DNA from: Toxonevra muliebris | Taxonomy: Eukaryota; Arthropoda; Insecta; Diptera; Pallopteridae | DNA length: 64,000 bases | Direction: 5' to 3' | Assembly: GCA_963691655.1 (NCBI GenBank) | Contig: OY829329.1 | Location: forward strand, 23,549,883 to 23,613,882 | Shown: positions 12,058-24,900 of the stretch, in pieces | Numbering within the stretch: the stretch's first letter is position 1 | How the letters are laid out: every line of letters starts with the position of its first letter | The notes under the pieces: generated by a model | Seen by the model: only the letters and a program-made list of their open reading frames with translations | What the model was told of the DNA's origin: nothing | Database searches by the model: none | Program-made: the position numbers and the translations under genes

Positions 12058-12802
12058 ACAAATTTTCTTCTTAATTTTGTAATTGTGAAATGGAATCGTG
12101 AATCGGTCTCTGTTTTTATTGTATTTTTTTTATTTTTGAGATTTACTTATAAAGACAAATTATTTGCGAAATTTATCTACCCGTAGATTAAATGTACCTC
12201 CAATAAATTTTTTATTTTTATAATCCTCGCATGTTGAAATAACTACGACATTTTTATTTAATTTAATTTTGTATAATGAGCACTAACTTAACGTTTCCTT
12301 TGTTTCCCTTTTTTCCTGGTTTTGTATACTATGATTATAGTTCGTGCTCATGAGCACAAACTAAATACCTAAAAAGATAAAAAGATTATAGCAACTGTGA
12401 ACAGATTTAAATTTTTATGCTTATTGAGTATAAGTTCGTGATTTTTTTGTTCGTTTTCTTGCCCATGAAATTTTATATTTTTAAATTTTTTATGTGTTTA
12501 AGGATTAATGTTTTTATCTTTTCGATGTTTACTTTTAATGTACCATATAACAAAGGTCGACAAACCTAACTCATTTGAGTAATGCTCTCATCACACGCAT
12601 TCTTACGCTCGTTGTCAAGACGCTACATTTAGACCGCCCGGACGAATGAATCTAAGAGATTGTAGCTAAAAATTCATTTATTCGCGCAGTCATTTATACA
12701 AGCCAAACATTGGCGATGAACAAACATCAGAAGCCGTTGCGTTTGCTCGCCGGGTGTAGATGGCAAATTGTATTGTTTCCAAACATTAGCACTCAAAGTG
12801 TA
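12058..12802. other. 3' UTR and intergenic
   Basis: AATAAA at 12202 probably ends the MST-HMG transcript. 12545-12790 has more balanced base composition than its flanks and may be an old repeat, but nothing codes. Confidence 0.4.
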
Positions 12803-12956
12803 TTAACCCAGATTTAACCTAGATATGCCCAGTGGCCTATCTCTAGTACACTTCAAAAAGTTTTTATTTTGCCTGAATATATTCTTATTTAATCAAAATC
12901 AAGCATATCGGAAGTAACTTACGTATACTATAGGAAAATGGGCATATCTGGGTTAA
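12803..12956. mobile_element. Short TTAA-flanked inverted-repeat element (piggyBac-like MITE)
   Basis: Right end GGGCATATCTGGGTTAA (12940-12956) is the reverse complement, bar one base, of 12814-12830. A further TTAACCCAGAT lies at 12803. TTAA target sites with CCC termini are characteristic of piggyBac-type elements. The 143-154 bp body carries no ORF. Confidence 0.65.
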
Positions 12957-13073
12957 TAATATTATATTGCTGCTTTCTGCGTTTTTATGGAGATTAAAAG
13001 CAAATATTTACATATAACATATATTTACATATTAAATTATTGTTTTATTTATTATTTTAAAGTTATTTTCCTA

Positions 13074-13180
13074 CTTCTGATATATTCTGCAGAGGGATTT
13101 TTTTGGATGCAGTGCTATGTTTTTATAATCAGCATTAAATTTTGCTGCTATGCTAAGTTACGTTACGTTAAGTTTCTATA
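13074..13180. repeat. Dispersed repeat copy A
   Basis: Shares TTCTGATATATTCTGCA and TATAATCAGCATTAA-type blocks in the same order with 45438-45570, where extra sequence separates them. Identity unknown. Confidence 0.55.
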
Positions 13181-13324
13181 GTTGAAACATTAGGCTGGGG
13201 CAGTCTCAGCGGCGTCTAGAGGTTTTTCGTGTTACAAAATTTAGAATTTGCAGGATACCCTCACTTTTACTTAGACACACAAAACAACAATTCTGATTTA
13301 ATTTCGTAAAAATTAACGATTTAA

Positions 13325-13765
13325 ATCATTATCATCATCATTTGGCGCTACTGCTCTTTGGCCTGCTGAACAATACGCCTCTTTCCAGTTCTTTAATTTA
13401 AGTCGACCTAAGTTGATCTTGGTATACTTCTTACTTTATTGATGTATGACTTCGCATCTATTATTTTTCTTTGGGATTTTGAGTTGTACATTCTCATTAC
13501 ATGGCCTAGCCATCTTATTCGTTGCGCTTGGATGTAACGTACTAAGTTTCCGCCTGCCTTGGATTAGTTGTTCGAATTCGTTATTTCATCTTATGCTTTA
13601 TTCATCGTGCCCAATTTTTCTTTCAAAGATCTCGAAGTTTTGTCATGTCGTTTTCGTTCAGTGTCCAAGTTTCAGCTCCGTAGCACAAAACTTGGCGAAC
13701 CACAGTGCAACACAAGGTCAGCTTGCAGGATCTCGTTAGGATTTTTGATTTAAAGAGTTTTGTAA
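13325..13765 (-). mobile_element. RTE-type non-LTR retrotransposon 3' end
   Basis: Minus strand reads VLCYGAETWTLNENDMTKLR and, after a frameshift, QRIRWLGHVMRM, the conserved C-terminal region of RTE/BovB-like reverse transcriptases. On that strand it ends in an ATGATGATGATAATGAT run (13328-13345), the short-repeat tail expected of RTE elements. 5'-truncated and dead. Confidence 0.8.
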
Positions 13766-14119
13766 GTGACGCGTATGATTCGTATTTTTCAACTTTAATT
13801 GTTTGTGGTGTCTGCCTGTTTTTCTCTCTCTGGACAGTAGCACATATTTTTTTATATTATTGGTAACAATTTAAATAATTCATTTAATTTCGCTTAATAT
13901 TAATACTGCTGCTGTAGCATTGTGGTGCGTAGGCTGGCGTTTGATAAACTAATGTGATGAATCACACTGCTGTGCGTACACTGACGTGTGATGAACAAAT
14001 GTCATAGAACATTTCAGCGCTAAAGACTTCGAAAACAGTTTGCGTGAACTGCAAAGTGAGTAAATAAGGTAAAATTATTGCAATCATATCAACTGATTGT
14101 CAAAAAAAAGTAACGGATC

Positions 14120-14270
14120 TGCGCAAGTCGTAATCTTTATTTCTATCATACTTGGAACATACCTGCAGCCGAGATGCTCTCCATTTACAGCGGAGCTCCC
14201 CAATTTGCGAGCAGGGGTTCTCGTTATGCTGATGACATTTCAATTTTATTGTGAAAACTCAAACGAATTT
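14120..14270 (+). mobile_element. Non-LTR reverse transcriptase fragment with YADD box
   Basis: A short plus-strand frame reads LSIYSGAPQFASRGSRYADD, then ISILL. The YADD catalytic box is at 14225-14236. Only about 50 codons survive, upstream of the CAP gene pair. Confidence 0.65.
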
Positions 14271-14581
14271 AATAATAATTAATTTAGTGAAAAAATTTAC
14301 GAGTTTTAAACGACAACGAACAAAGATAAAGTCAACTAAAACACGTCTTTACAGGGATATTTTCTTTACAAAAAAAAAAAGAAGAAAAATATTACAATGC
14401 ATCTGATTCCAAAAGTTACTGCTCACTACAGATTTTTAATATTTACGTAATTTTAAAGAATTTCTTTCTTGCAGATATACATTTGTATTGCATTTTTTTG
14501 TAAATATAAATAACAATAAAAATTATTGTTATTATGAAAAGTATATGCTTATTTCCTGCATTAACTTATTCTCTTCAAAAG

Positions 14582-14589
14582 TATATAAA
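14582..14589 (+). promoter_or_regulatory. TATA box of CAP gene A
   Basis: TATATAAA in the context AAGTATATAAATTG, about 65 bases before the ATG. The same motif and spacing precede CAP gene B, so the promoter was duplicated with the gene. Confidence 0.7.
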
Positions 14590-14649
14590 TTGCAGATTTA
14601 TTTTGCGTTCGTTGTCATTATTGTATTACGAAACTCGGTACGTAAAATA

Positions 14650-15522
14650 ATGCTTTTAAAACTGGTAATAATTTTTCTAATAGTCCTGCATGCAAATGCA
14701 CAAAACTATTGTGATCCACAATTGTGTGGTGGACGACCACATATTGGATGCAATAATAATGGCGTAAGTATCATACAAAAAAAAATATTTAAATACTATA
14801 ACTGTTATATTCTCAGCAATTTATTCAAGGATGTCGTGGTCAAATGATAGATATGCAACCGCACACTAATCTTTTACTACAATTGCATAATGAACGACGC
14901 AATCGAGTCGCGGGTGGTAATTTACCACGTTATCCCACAGCTATACGTATGGCAACTATGTCATGGGATCCAGAATTAGCTCGTATAGCGGTATTCAATG
15001 CACTCAGATGCCGCATGGAGCATGATACTTGTCGCAATACCAATCAATTCCGTTTTTCTGGACAAAATCTTGCAATATTGTTTTCTTCACGTAGTTCCAA
15101 TATACCTGATTTCATACGACAGATGATATCTTTATGGTTTGACGAATATAGTGATGCTAGTCCTGCCGATATATCTCGTTTTACAACTGGTGATCGTAAT
15201 GGCAGGTAAGGAGTAATACTTTAATTGATTCATCATATGTATATATGTGATAATACACATTCTTTATAGACAAATTGGACATTTTACGGCAATGGTTAAT
15301 GAGAAGAATTTTCGTGTTGGATGCGCAATTTCTCAATTTACTGACCCCAGAAATTCTCAAGGCACATATCTTGTATGCAATTATGCAGTTACCAATGTGA
15401 TTAATAATCCGGTTTATAGGACGGGCTCAACAGCATCACAATGTACAACTGGTCGTAATCCAGCATATTCGAATTTATGTTCTATTAACGAGTCTTATAA
15501 TCCTAACGAGTGGTCTGGCTAA
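14650..15522 (+). CDS. Antigen-5-related secreted CAP/SCP protein A
   Basis: Three exons 14650-14763, 14817-15205 and 15270-15522 give 251 residues. The N-terminal MLLKLVIIFLIVLHANAQN is a signal peptide. The Ag5-type Cys-rich start (YCDPQLCGGRPHIGC) follows, then the CAP domain: LLQLHNERRNRVAGG, MATMSWDPELARIA, GQNLA, QIGHFTAMV (CAP signature), LVCNYA, then a Cys-containing tail (SQCTTGRNPAYSNLC). The HNE and GHF histidine/glutamate positions of the CAP pocket are intact. Insect Ag5 proteins are secreted, often from salivary, gut or reproductive tissue; the role here is unknown. AATAAA lies at 15657-15662. It forms a tandem pair with gene B, which keeps the same intron positions and phases. 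Confidence 0.95.
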
Positions 15523-15933
15523 ATTGAATTTAAAAACAAGAATTATGTAAATGTTTAATATTAAGAATATATCTAATGATATTCTCAAATTATCTTGAAA
15601 TTTAGTAATTCAAATGTATTCGCCGATCTTTTTTACACCACAAATTAAATACAGAAAATAAACTTGCAATGCTACTTCTGGAAAATTTTGAAACTGGAAC
15701 GCAATTGCCCAACTTCATAAAGAATGTAATTTTAATTTATTTCGGCTAAGTTTGCAAGAGTTTTTTATACACATAAACATCTGCTGTTTTTAGAAATAAA
15801 AAGTTTTTTGCCTCAACAAAATGTAAAACTTTATTTAGTATATAGTAATTGTTCAGTAATTGTTGTTCTGATAAAAAAAACAACTGTTTTATATATGTAA
15901 ATAGGTTTCGTAGTAAAGTATTGTCTCTTAAAG

Positions 15934-15941
15934 TATATAAA
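15934..15941 (+). promoter_or_regulatory. TATA box of CAP gene B
   Basis: TATATAAA in the context AAGTATATAAATCG, about 70 bases before the ATG of the second CAP gene, matching the copy at 14582. Confidence 0.7.
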
Positions 15942-16009
15942 TCGTTACTTTTCTTTGTGTTGCCATAAGTTAAAATATTGAATTCGATTTCAGACTTCAT
16001 GTGGGTGAA

Positions 16010-17047
16010 ATGTTTTTCAAACTGCTCATATTTTCCATAATATTTCTCCAAACAAAAGCCCAAAATTATTGTGATCAACAATTGTGTCCTCCAGGGCGGC
16101 GTCACATTGCATGCAATAATAATGGCGTAAATATAGAAAAACATAGAAGAAATTTAAATATATGGTAGTTTCCAAATTATAATTGATACAATTCGTTTTT
16201 CTGAAAAAAAATTGGAACTTAGCAACTGCAACTGTAACATTCCACAAATTTGTAAATGTCAATTGTAACCTATACATGACACAATCAATAGTCACTGTTT
16301 TCATTTAAAAAACTAGGAATTCTAGCTCGAAATAAACCTAAAACTTTATCAAATATATTTTTAGCAATTCCCTCAAGGGTGTTCTGGACGATTAATAAAC
16401 ATCCAACCGCATATTAATCTCATATTGCAATTACATAATGAACGTCGAAATCAAGTTGCAGGCGGAAATTTATCACCTTATCCAACTGCTGTGCGAATGG
16501 CAACTATGACTTGGGATCCCGAATTAGCTCGTATTGCGGTGTTTAATGTAGTCAGATGTCGCACGGAGCGTGATGACTGTCACAATACGAATAAATTCCG
16601 TAATGCTGGACAAAATATTGGAAATTTATTTGGAAGACTCGGTACTGATTATTTAATACGTGATCGTATTGATGCTTGGTTTAATGAGCATTTTGCTAAT
16701 AATAGTTCCGATATAGATCGTTTTACAGTTGATGTTCGTAATTTTAGGTAAGTGTTTTTAACAGAGTTATTAATAGCTTATGTATATTATTATAAAATAT
16801 TCACTTCTCTTACAGACCAGTTGGATTTTTTACAACCATGGTTAATGAGAAGAATACACACGTTGGATGCGCAATATCGGAGTACCCTTTTATCAGAGAC
16901 ACTCAAATATCATATCTTGTATGCAATTATGCTGTTACCAGTATAGTTAATCAGCCTGTTTATAGATCGGGTACAACTGCATCGCAGTGCAGAACTGGCC
17001 GGAATCCAATGTTTAGTAATTTATGTTCCAGTAATGAGGCTTATTAG
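16010..17047 (+). CDS. Antigen-5-related secreted CAP/SCP protein B
   Basis: Exons 16010-16126, 16365-16747 and 16816-17047 give 243 residues with the same intron positions and phases as gene A. Signal peptide MFFKLLIFSIIFLQTKAQ is followed by NYCDQQLC and the CAP domain (LQLHNERRNQVAGG, MATMTWDPELARIA, GQNIG, LVCNYA, SQCRTGRNPMFSNLC). It differs at the CAP signature: gene A reads VGH-type GHFTAM, gene B reads GFFTTM, so the usual pocket His is Phe. The protein stops at NEAY and lacks the last eight residues of A. It is a diverged tandem duplicate, probably expressed given the intact frame, splice sites and TATA box. Confidence 0.93.
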
Positions 17048-18240
17048 TGCTCAGATTCAATTTAAACTAACATATAAAAATTTTCGTTGAAAAGGGGTGT
17101 ATTTTTGTGTTTTGATTACAAAATAGGCGGGGGAGAGCGCGATTTTTAATTATTTATTTAAAAAAATTAAAGAAAAACTATGGTGTCAGACCTATGTACA
17201 TTGGTATAACGTATTTTCATGAAAAATTGAAATCGTTGCCACTTCACTATCACTTTACAATTGAACGTGTTTTCCGTCATTGAAAAAACACTACTATATT
17301 AGTAAAAACTTTCGAAGAAAAAAGAGTCCCCGAAACCAAAATGTTTGCTATAGAAAAAAAAAATGCGAAAACATTAGGTTACATCACGTACTTTTCCATC
17401 AAAAACTTTCCGGGAGAGAGTAAAAGAATGATTGAGAATAACTGTCACAAACAGAAAACTATCGTAAAAAGTACGTGAACAGAAAACTATTAAAAACTTT
17501 CAATTAAAAAGTTGATCCATTATTTTGACAATTAATTTTTAGAGCGAAAAAATATTATGCGGTTTATAATTTAATTAATTTGAAGAGTAATTTATTGAAA
17601 TCATTTCGTTTGGCACACTCGCATTCATAAATACTTACATTTTCCAAACCACAATTTTACTTAAACAAATTTAACACAACAAAATTATTTTTGACGGTTT
17701 GATATTTAACAGTTCTTTTTTTTCAGCACCTGAAAATTACAGAAAGCAAAAATTTTTCCGTCAGAAACTTTCAATTAAATTTTTCAAGTACGTGAACACT
17801 TTATTAGTAAAAACTACTACAATTTTTTACAATTTTTTGTACGTGAACAGACCTATTATTTTGTTTTATGCAAAATGAATCACCTAATAACTGAAATATT
17901 ATAGGATGGTACAATTAAAATAAAAACCGGAATTATGCGATCTCCTCCGCTTATTTTGAATTCATAAGACCAAAATACACCACTTTTTCAAAGAAAATTT
18001 TTTTAGCTATTTTATTAAAAAAAGTGGCTGAAGCACAATTTAACCAAAAATAAATATTTTTTAATAGAAGTACATATACATGTATATTTAAAAAAAGGTA
18101 CATAAATCGGCAAAATCATTTCAATCATGCGTGCTGAGCGGCTTCCTTACTGCTTCTGGCAGATAACTCTGACTTTACATTCCGCTTCATTTTTTCTTAT
18201 GGAAGTTCTATTTGTTGTAGCTAATTTTTTTTGTTTAATA
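17048..18240. other. Intergenic; possible unresolved repeat
   Basis: AT-rich and non-coding. The short phrase GTACGTGAACA recurs near 17468, 17790 and 17837, and TTAGTAAAAACT occurs near 17299 and 17804, suggesting an old element with internal repeats between about 17190 and 17860. Ends were not resolved. Confidence 0.4.
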
Positions 18241-18460
18241 GTGTGGGCACACGAAAGTGAATTTCAGGTAAATTTAGACTTTCATAGAAATGCATCGAAA
18301 TGCGGAATGTCGCCATAAAACTGTCAAATGAAATTCTGCATTTCAACGAAATGCACTTGAAATGCAGAAAGTAACTACCAACTTTCGAAGAGCAGCTCAT
18401 TACCAATCCTCCAATTATCCACAATGCTATATAAATTCTTGGTAAAAATTTGTCAACTTC
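18241..18460. mobile_element. MITE family 2, internally deleted copy
   Basis: Begins GTGTGGGCACACGAAAGTG after a TA. It shares the GAAATGC-rich left arm and the block CCTCCAATTATCC with the fuller element at 40791-41288. The right terminal repeat is absent. Confidence 0.7.
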
Positions 18461-18941
18461 GTATTTTTCTATAAGAAGTCATAATAACTCCGATTTCATT
18501 GAAAAATGGTAAATCTTTCATCGCCTTTGGGCCTTGGTCCACAAGGTGTTAATTTTAGCTGTTCAGTAAAATACGCACACCTGAGCCCCTGGTTCTCTTT
18601 GTGCAAGAGTCTTTCAAAAAATTTTGTTACGGAGTCGTTTGAAAACTATAAATTGAAATTATATAGGCGCCATCTATTGCAAATTCTCGACTTATAATCT
18701 CTTTCCTTTTTCTTCTTGTTCATTATTTCACAGCTTCAATCACAATAGTCTCTGACACAACGATGAACAGCTGATTTCTGAATGATATATTTTTTTGTGC
18801 CATTCTTTTGTTGTTGTTTTTTTTTGTGAATTGCAATAGTAATAATAAAGAGATAAAACATTTATATAAAAAATAATTAAAACTATAGTAAAACAATAAA
18901 GGAGAAATATTTTGCTTAGCAGCAGCAGCAGCAGCAAAATA
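18461..18941. promoter_or_regulatory. Upstream region and 5' UTR of Vps41/light
   Basis: A CAG-type triplet run (18920-18937) lies just before the ATG at 18942. No TATA box was identified. Confidence 0.4.
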
Positions 18942-21900
18942 ATGGCGGAATCTGAAAATACAAATAGTGTAAGTTGGAAGAAACTGCAAAATCTAGTTTT
19001 GATTTTTTTCGTAATTATTCTTTTTCCATGATGTAGGACACTGAAACTGAAAGCACAGAAGAAGAAATTGAGCCAAAATTCAAATATCAACGTATTGCTA
19101 ATGATTTACAAAAAATACTCAACAAAGATGTTGTCACTTGCAGTGCAGTGCATTCGAAGGTAAATGGTAGACACTTTGGAATTTCTACATGGCTAGAAAA
19201 CTTTTGAAACTAATTTTTTTAATTTTTTTTTTAATTTCCTTCACAGTTTCTTATATTTGGTACTTTCTTAGGTCGCGTCTATTTGCTTGATCATCAGGGT
19301 AATTCGGTTGCCTCAAATCTGAATGACAGACAAAATGAATTTACGCACACGGTGGCGGTTAATCATATTGATGTAGATGCTAAAGCAGAATATGTAGCAT
19401 CGTGCTCAGATGATGGCAAAGTTAGAGCAAAAAGCATTTGATTAAGTACAACACATTATATAATTTTTTTTTTTATTACAGGTCAATATTACTGGTCTGT
19501 TTAGCAATGAAAATAATCAAAATATTAATTTAGGTAAATCAATAAAGGCGGTTGCCTTAGATCCTGATCCGAAATCTATAGCGGGCAAACGTTTTATTGT
19601 CGGTAAGCATACAACTCAAAGATATATAATCAAAATATATTCAAAACTTTAAATTAATTGTATGCAGGTGACGATAAGCTAACAATATATGAAAAAAATT
19701 TTCTGAAGAAACTTAAATCCACACAATTATGCAGCGCTGAAGGTTATGTATTATCCGTTTGCTGGAATGGCACATTCGTGGCTTGGGCAAGCTATTTGGG
19801 TGTTCGTGTCTATGATTTAAATGAGAAATGTTCCTTGGGGCTAATGAAGTGGGAGGAACCACCAAAGTATGAAAAATGTGCCTTTAATTATAATTTCGTT
19901 TGTTTTGCTTTACATTTCATTTACTAAATTACTAGCGCACGTTTGGAGAATTTCCGATGTAATTTTCGATGGTCAAATGCCTCTACTTTACTCATTGGTT
20001 GGGTGGATACTATACGCATTTGTGTGATACGTAAACGTAACTCAATTGAAGCTGCATCACGGGATCTACCTGGTTTTATAGTTGATCCAAGTAAACACAA
20101 TTTTACTAAATAAATTAAAGTTATGAATTTACTTTTTGATATATGTATTTTTATTGGTTTCAGTTTCAACATTTCAAACTACATTCTATATATGCGGTTT
20201 AGCACCACTCACCACAAATCAACTGGTGGTATTAGGTTGTCCCAAGGAAAAAGATGCTGAACGCAAATCATTGCGTCCGGTATTGTGTGTCGTTGATTAT
20301 AAGTTGAATAGTAGCGAGGAAATCTCAACGGACAGTCTATCATTACGCGGGTAATTTATTTTATTTAGCAGAACTAAAGATCGCTCATTTACTAAACGAC
20401 TGTCATAAGTCAAAAAACTCGATTTTTGAGTTAATGATGCAAAATTATTCATTATGTTACGCTTAATATTGTGTAAAATTTTCATACTAATATCGTGTAT
20501 ACTCTGCGCGTGAGAACTATAAGATTTCTTGTTTTTTCTGCAAAGTGGGAGTCAATTGAAAGCTTTAAATGCGTTTTCTACAAAATGAGCGATATGCTCT
20601 CATTTGCTTGATTTTTGTATTCACGTCAGGATTTCGAGAAATTTAACCAAAAATGCATAAATTTAATTTTTCCATTTTTACTGGTTTAACGATTGGCAGG
20701 TTCGGATTCAGCTTTCTGTATTATTAACCAAAATTATTTCTTTTATCTTCCAGTTATCAGGAATACACTGTAAATGATTACAGTTTGGGCTGCATTATCG
20801 AAGAGAATCGTTATTTTATTGTCGCTCCCAAGGATATTGTTGTTGCTAGTCTTTATGATACCGATGATCGTGTTAAATGGTTGATTGATCATAGGTAAGT
20901 GCCTAACATTTTTAATATGAATGATTTATTATATAAGCCGTTGAGTGCAAAATTGGAATAACTTGCATTTTTGCAATGAACAAAACAAATTTCATAATTT
21001 TTTATTGAAAACAGAAAAAATACAAAAGTAAATGAAATGTTTGTTTGAGTCGATAAATCAGCACTTGTCATTTACTTTTTGAAGATTAGTTCATGTTTAC
21101 GTTGTAAGTGATGCATGCGAGGAGCCCAATTTCGAACCACTTTTTCGAGCATAGCGGCTGATATCTTACTAATAACACGTATAATATTGCTTTCAAAGGC
21201 TGCAAATGACATTGGTTTATCGGCAAAGGCAAGTAGCTTCACGTAATCTCAGAGAAAATAGTCTAGAGGCGTCAAATCACACGATCTAGGTGTCTAACTA
21301 ACTGGTCCGAAACAATAAGAACGCACCTCTCAATAGGTTGAAATACGGATGGCATTGACGGTAACGTTGTGGCCATCGTCATTTTTAAAGAAATACAAAC
21401 CGATGATACCGCCGGCCCAGAAGCTGCACCAAACAATGCTGTATACATTGGTAGCTCTTGTATTACTTTTGGTTGCTCATCAGTTCAAGTGCAAAAATGT
21501 TGCTTATTAACTTTTTGCTCAGTATGTCGATTATGATGATCATAAAATGGTCAAAGTGCGTGAAAAACATTTCTCACAGAGCACGAATTTTGATAATAAA
21601 ATTTAATAATTTGTTAGCGTTGTTCGTTTACGAGTCTTTCCATGATGAAATAGCAATGGTCGCGTTCAGAAGACCTCTCTGCTCCACTATTGCAACCTGA
21701 GTCTGATAAACGCAAACTGATCACTTTATGATCAACAAAAATTATATTGAGCAGAGGCTATTAAATTGAACGTATTATTTTTTTGATACTTCAGCTCAAC
21801 ATGTTGCTGATCAGAATTTGATAAGATCTGAGCGCAACCAATGCTAACAGAGCATATTTCACTTTTACAAATGCACGAAATACAAAGAAACTCTTCAAAA

Positions 21901-24900
21901 TTTAACTGAAAAACCAAACAGCAATAAAATCACCCTTTATTTTGAGCAAAATTTTTACAAAACCATTGTATTTCTAAAAAGTTATTGGCTTACATCACTT
22001 TTGCACTCAACAGCTCATGCATATATGTGTAGTGTCAACTTCATGTAAACTATTCTCAAATAAACTTAATTTCTGTAGTTACACACTGCTAAAGAAGCAA
22101 ATTCTGATTTAAATTGAATCAGTCCAGTAGCTCATTAGTTAGCCCCTATTTCTACTAGATAAGTTTTCTTGCTGGCAAGTTGACTTCGTAGGCGAAAGAC
22201 AAAACAGGAAAGGTGCTGGCTCACATGTACCAGCATGTTTTCTTTTGTGTTTTGCGTTCTTTGTACATTTCTTTGTATTCTAATTATAATTATTATATAA
22301 TTCAAACGGTAAGACCAAAAGCGAATCTGCAAGAATCCAGTACAAAATCTTGCCAAATATAAATAAGTCTCCATTTACATATTACATATTTTACATATTT
22401 CCCTTCTTCACTATTTTGGTTTTATAAGAAATTAATAGGTACTGCCTCAAACAAGGTATATCTTAGCCATTATCCATGTGTTCTGTAATAAACTTTTAGA
22501 CTCAGAGGCCTAAGGATGTTAACCTCTGACTGGTAGTGCTTTCAGATATCTCATACTCCTACGAGAAATTATAAGTAAATATGATCTATTGACTCTAATT
22601 CTTTTATGACGAAGTAACAAGTCTGTTTTAGCCCAAATTCTTGAGAAAGCAGCTCACCTATCTACAAAGTCCTGTGTAAGAACCTGAAACGGTTTTTAGG
22701 TATTTTTATTTATGTTCAGACATACACTCGTTTCGCATTTAAGTTCTTGACGTGGAGCTTTGACTGTCTAATCCTAGTAATCCATGGTCTGCTTATCTTC
22801 CCTTCCTTATCTCATCTTTATTCCTTTGAGACCAATAGCTATGCTACTCGCTGGTTTCTTCTTTACTTGTTCAAAAACCTAGAATAAGGTGACTGAGTCT
22901 AACTTACCTTGGAGGATACTTCTATAATTTAGAAGCTCATACCTATGTTCAAGGTTGAATTATGCCCAGATTCTTTTAGCAAGCAGATAACTCCGGCTGT
23001 AATATAATGGCGAACACAATACTGCACCAGTTTTTTTTACTGTTCTCGAGCCATAGACTACTCCTCTCTAGTCTTAAATAAACAGTCTGAAGCTATATCA
23101 ATATTCAAAACACAAAATTAGTGATATACAAATTCTTTTTATTTCATTTTCTTTTTAAATTATTTATCTTATTTTTTGAGTACTTTGGCTTTCTAAAACT
23201 TATCAAACTTTATCTACGTATACAAATCTCGGTACATTACTTTACACTACAATGCTATCACAGCATTTATCCGACAACTTAGTCCAATCGTAATAATATT
23301 CCGCGGGACGTTTTAATTGTTGTTCGTTGGCTATCTCGAACGTGCACAACTTGCCCGCATACAAATCTCGCATATGTGCTTCAGTGCGTTTGTGCAACAC
23401 CAAATGCTGCCGACGACATTTGCGTGGCATATAACCAGTATCGAATCTAGAATCATGTCTCCGATAAACATAACGCAATGGTGCTAACCAAGTCCCCATT
23501 GAAACATCCTCGCTAACATATGTCGACAAATACTCTGATTGTCCTGCAACATATTGACAAATCTTACGCGATATAACATAACCGCCACCCAAAGCGTATG
23601 TGATATATCGATTTGCTAAAAAGTAGTGTTTTTCACTCCATTGTCCTTTTGTTTTAATGTTAGCGCGACCATTGAAATATCCCCAATAAAGTTCTGGTAA
23701 TGGCTGCAGACGATATTCAGCTGCCTTGCGCGTTAGTTTACGATCATACGAAACCAATTCATTAAGTAAATTATCCATTTTAACATAGGTATCATCATCC
23801 ACTTTCAGCAAATAACTAAAATCATAATGATTTGTTAATGCATCAATGGAATGTAAAACTTTTTCGGTTAAATTTGCATATGTATCGTGTAAACGTGGCA
23901 ATAGCAACATATCCTTATTGGCTTTATGTTCTCGATCCAATTCAGCACGCAGTCCTGGACTCATTTCTTCTGTGCCTACCGCGAAAAAATGCTTAATTTG
24001 TATGCTGCGTCGCGTATTCTGCGCTTCGCCATTTTGTTGCACGCCATCAAGCCAATCTAAATAGATTCGTAAACGATTCGTCTGCTCGGTGACACCTTCC
24101 ATTTGCAGATGACCGCCACGTTTCGTGTCGTATTCGGGAATATAAATGAAATCTTCTGGATAGTATGGCAGCTGTAGTGGCTGACCCAAACGCAGCCATG
24201 TTTCGCGCATGGTTCGTCGTTTATCCACATTGTTGGGGGCACTTAGCACTAGCACCATTAGAAATATATCCGGATGTGGCTCCAATTTAGCTATGCCACT
24301 CTTCAGTGTGGGGCATTGATCGATGGATATTAGTATCGTCGTAATGAAGGCGCCAAAAAAGAACGCGAACATTGCGGTGAAAAGTGTAACGAGATTACTC
24401 ATGCGACGCATATTTGAGTGGTAGAGAGATCGTTAGTTAGCTTTAGATAAGCTGTTTGTTTATTTCTTCTACTGAAATTGGTAAAAGTTTAATTCAGATT
24501 TTCCTTTTAATTCGATTTAACTATGTATACATACTTTTCTGCAGTTTGTGTTTCCGCTTCTTAAACTTTTTCCCTTACATTCTATTATTTCTTTCTTAGG
24601 CATAATTGTGCTCTAGTTGTTCATTGTTTTTTTATTTTGAATTATTTAAATATTTTAATTTTTATTTAAATATTTTAATTTGGATTTAAATATTTTAACT
24701 TAATATAACCACAAATATTTTTGTAAAGCTATCGCAAAAAAAGCGAGATAAACAATTACAACTGTCATTTTCAATCAGCTGTTGCACTGTAGCGCCATCT
24801 TCCGTCAACTTTTTTATTTTATTGAGTTGCCATATTTTTAATATAGGCAAAACAAACGTTGATCCTCGAGAAAAACAAGAATAACGTAATATCTTTGAAA

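Noticed and set aside
18723..19090. Minus-strand ORFs over the Vps41 start
   Set aside because: They overlap verified Vps41 exons and read a CAG repeat and AT-rich DNA in reverse.
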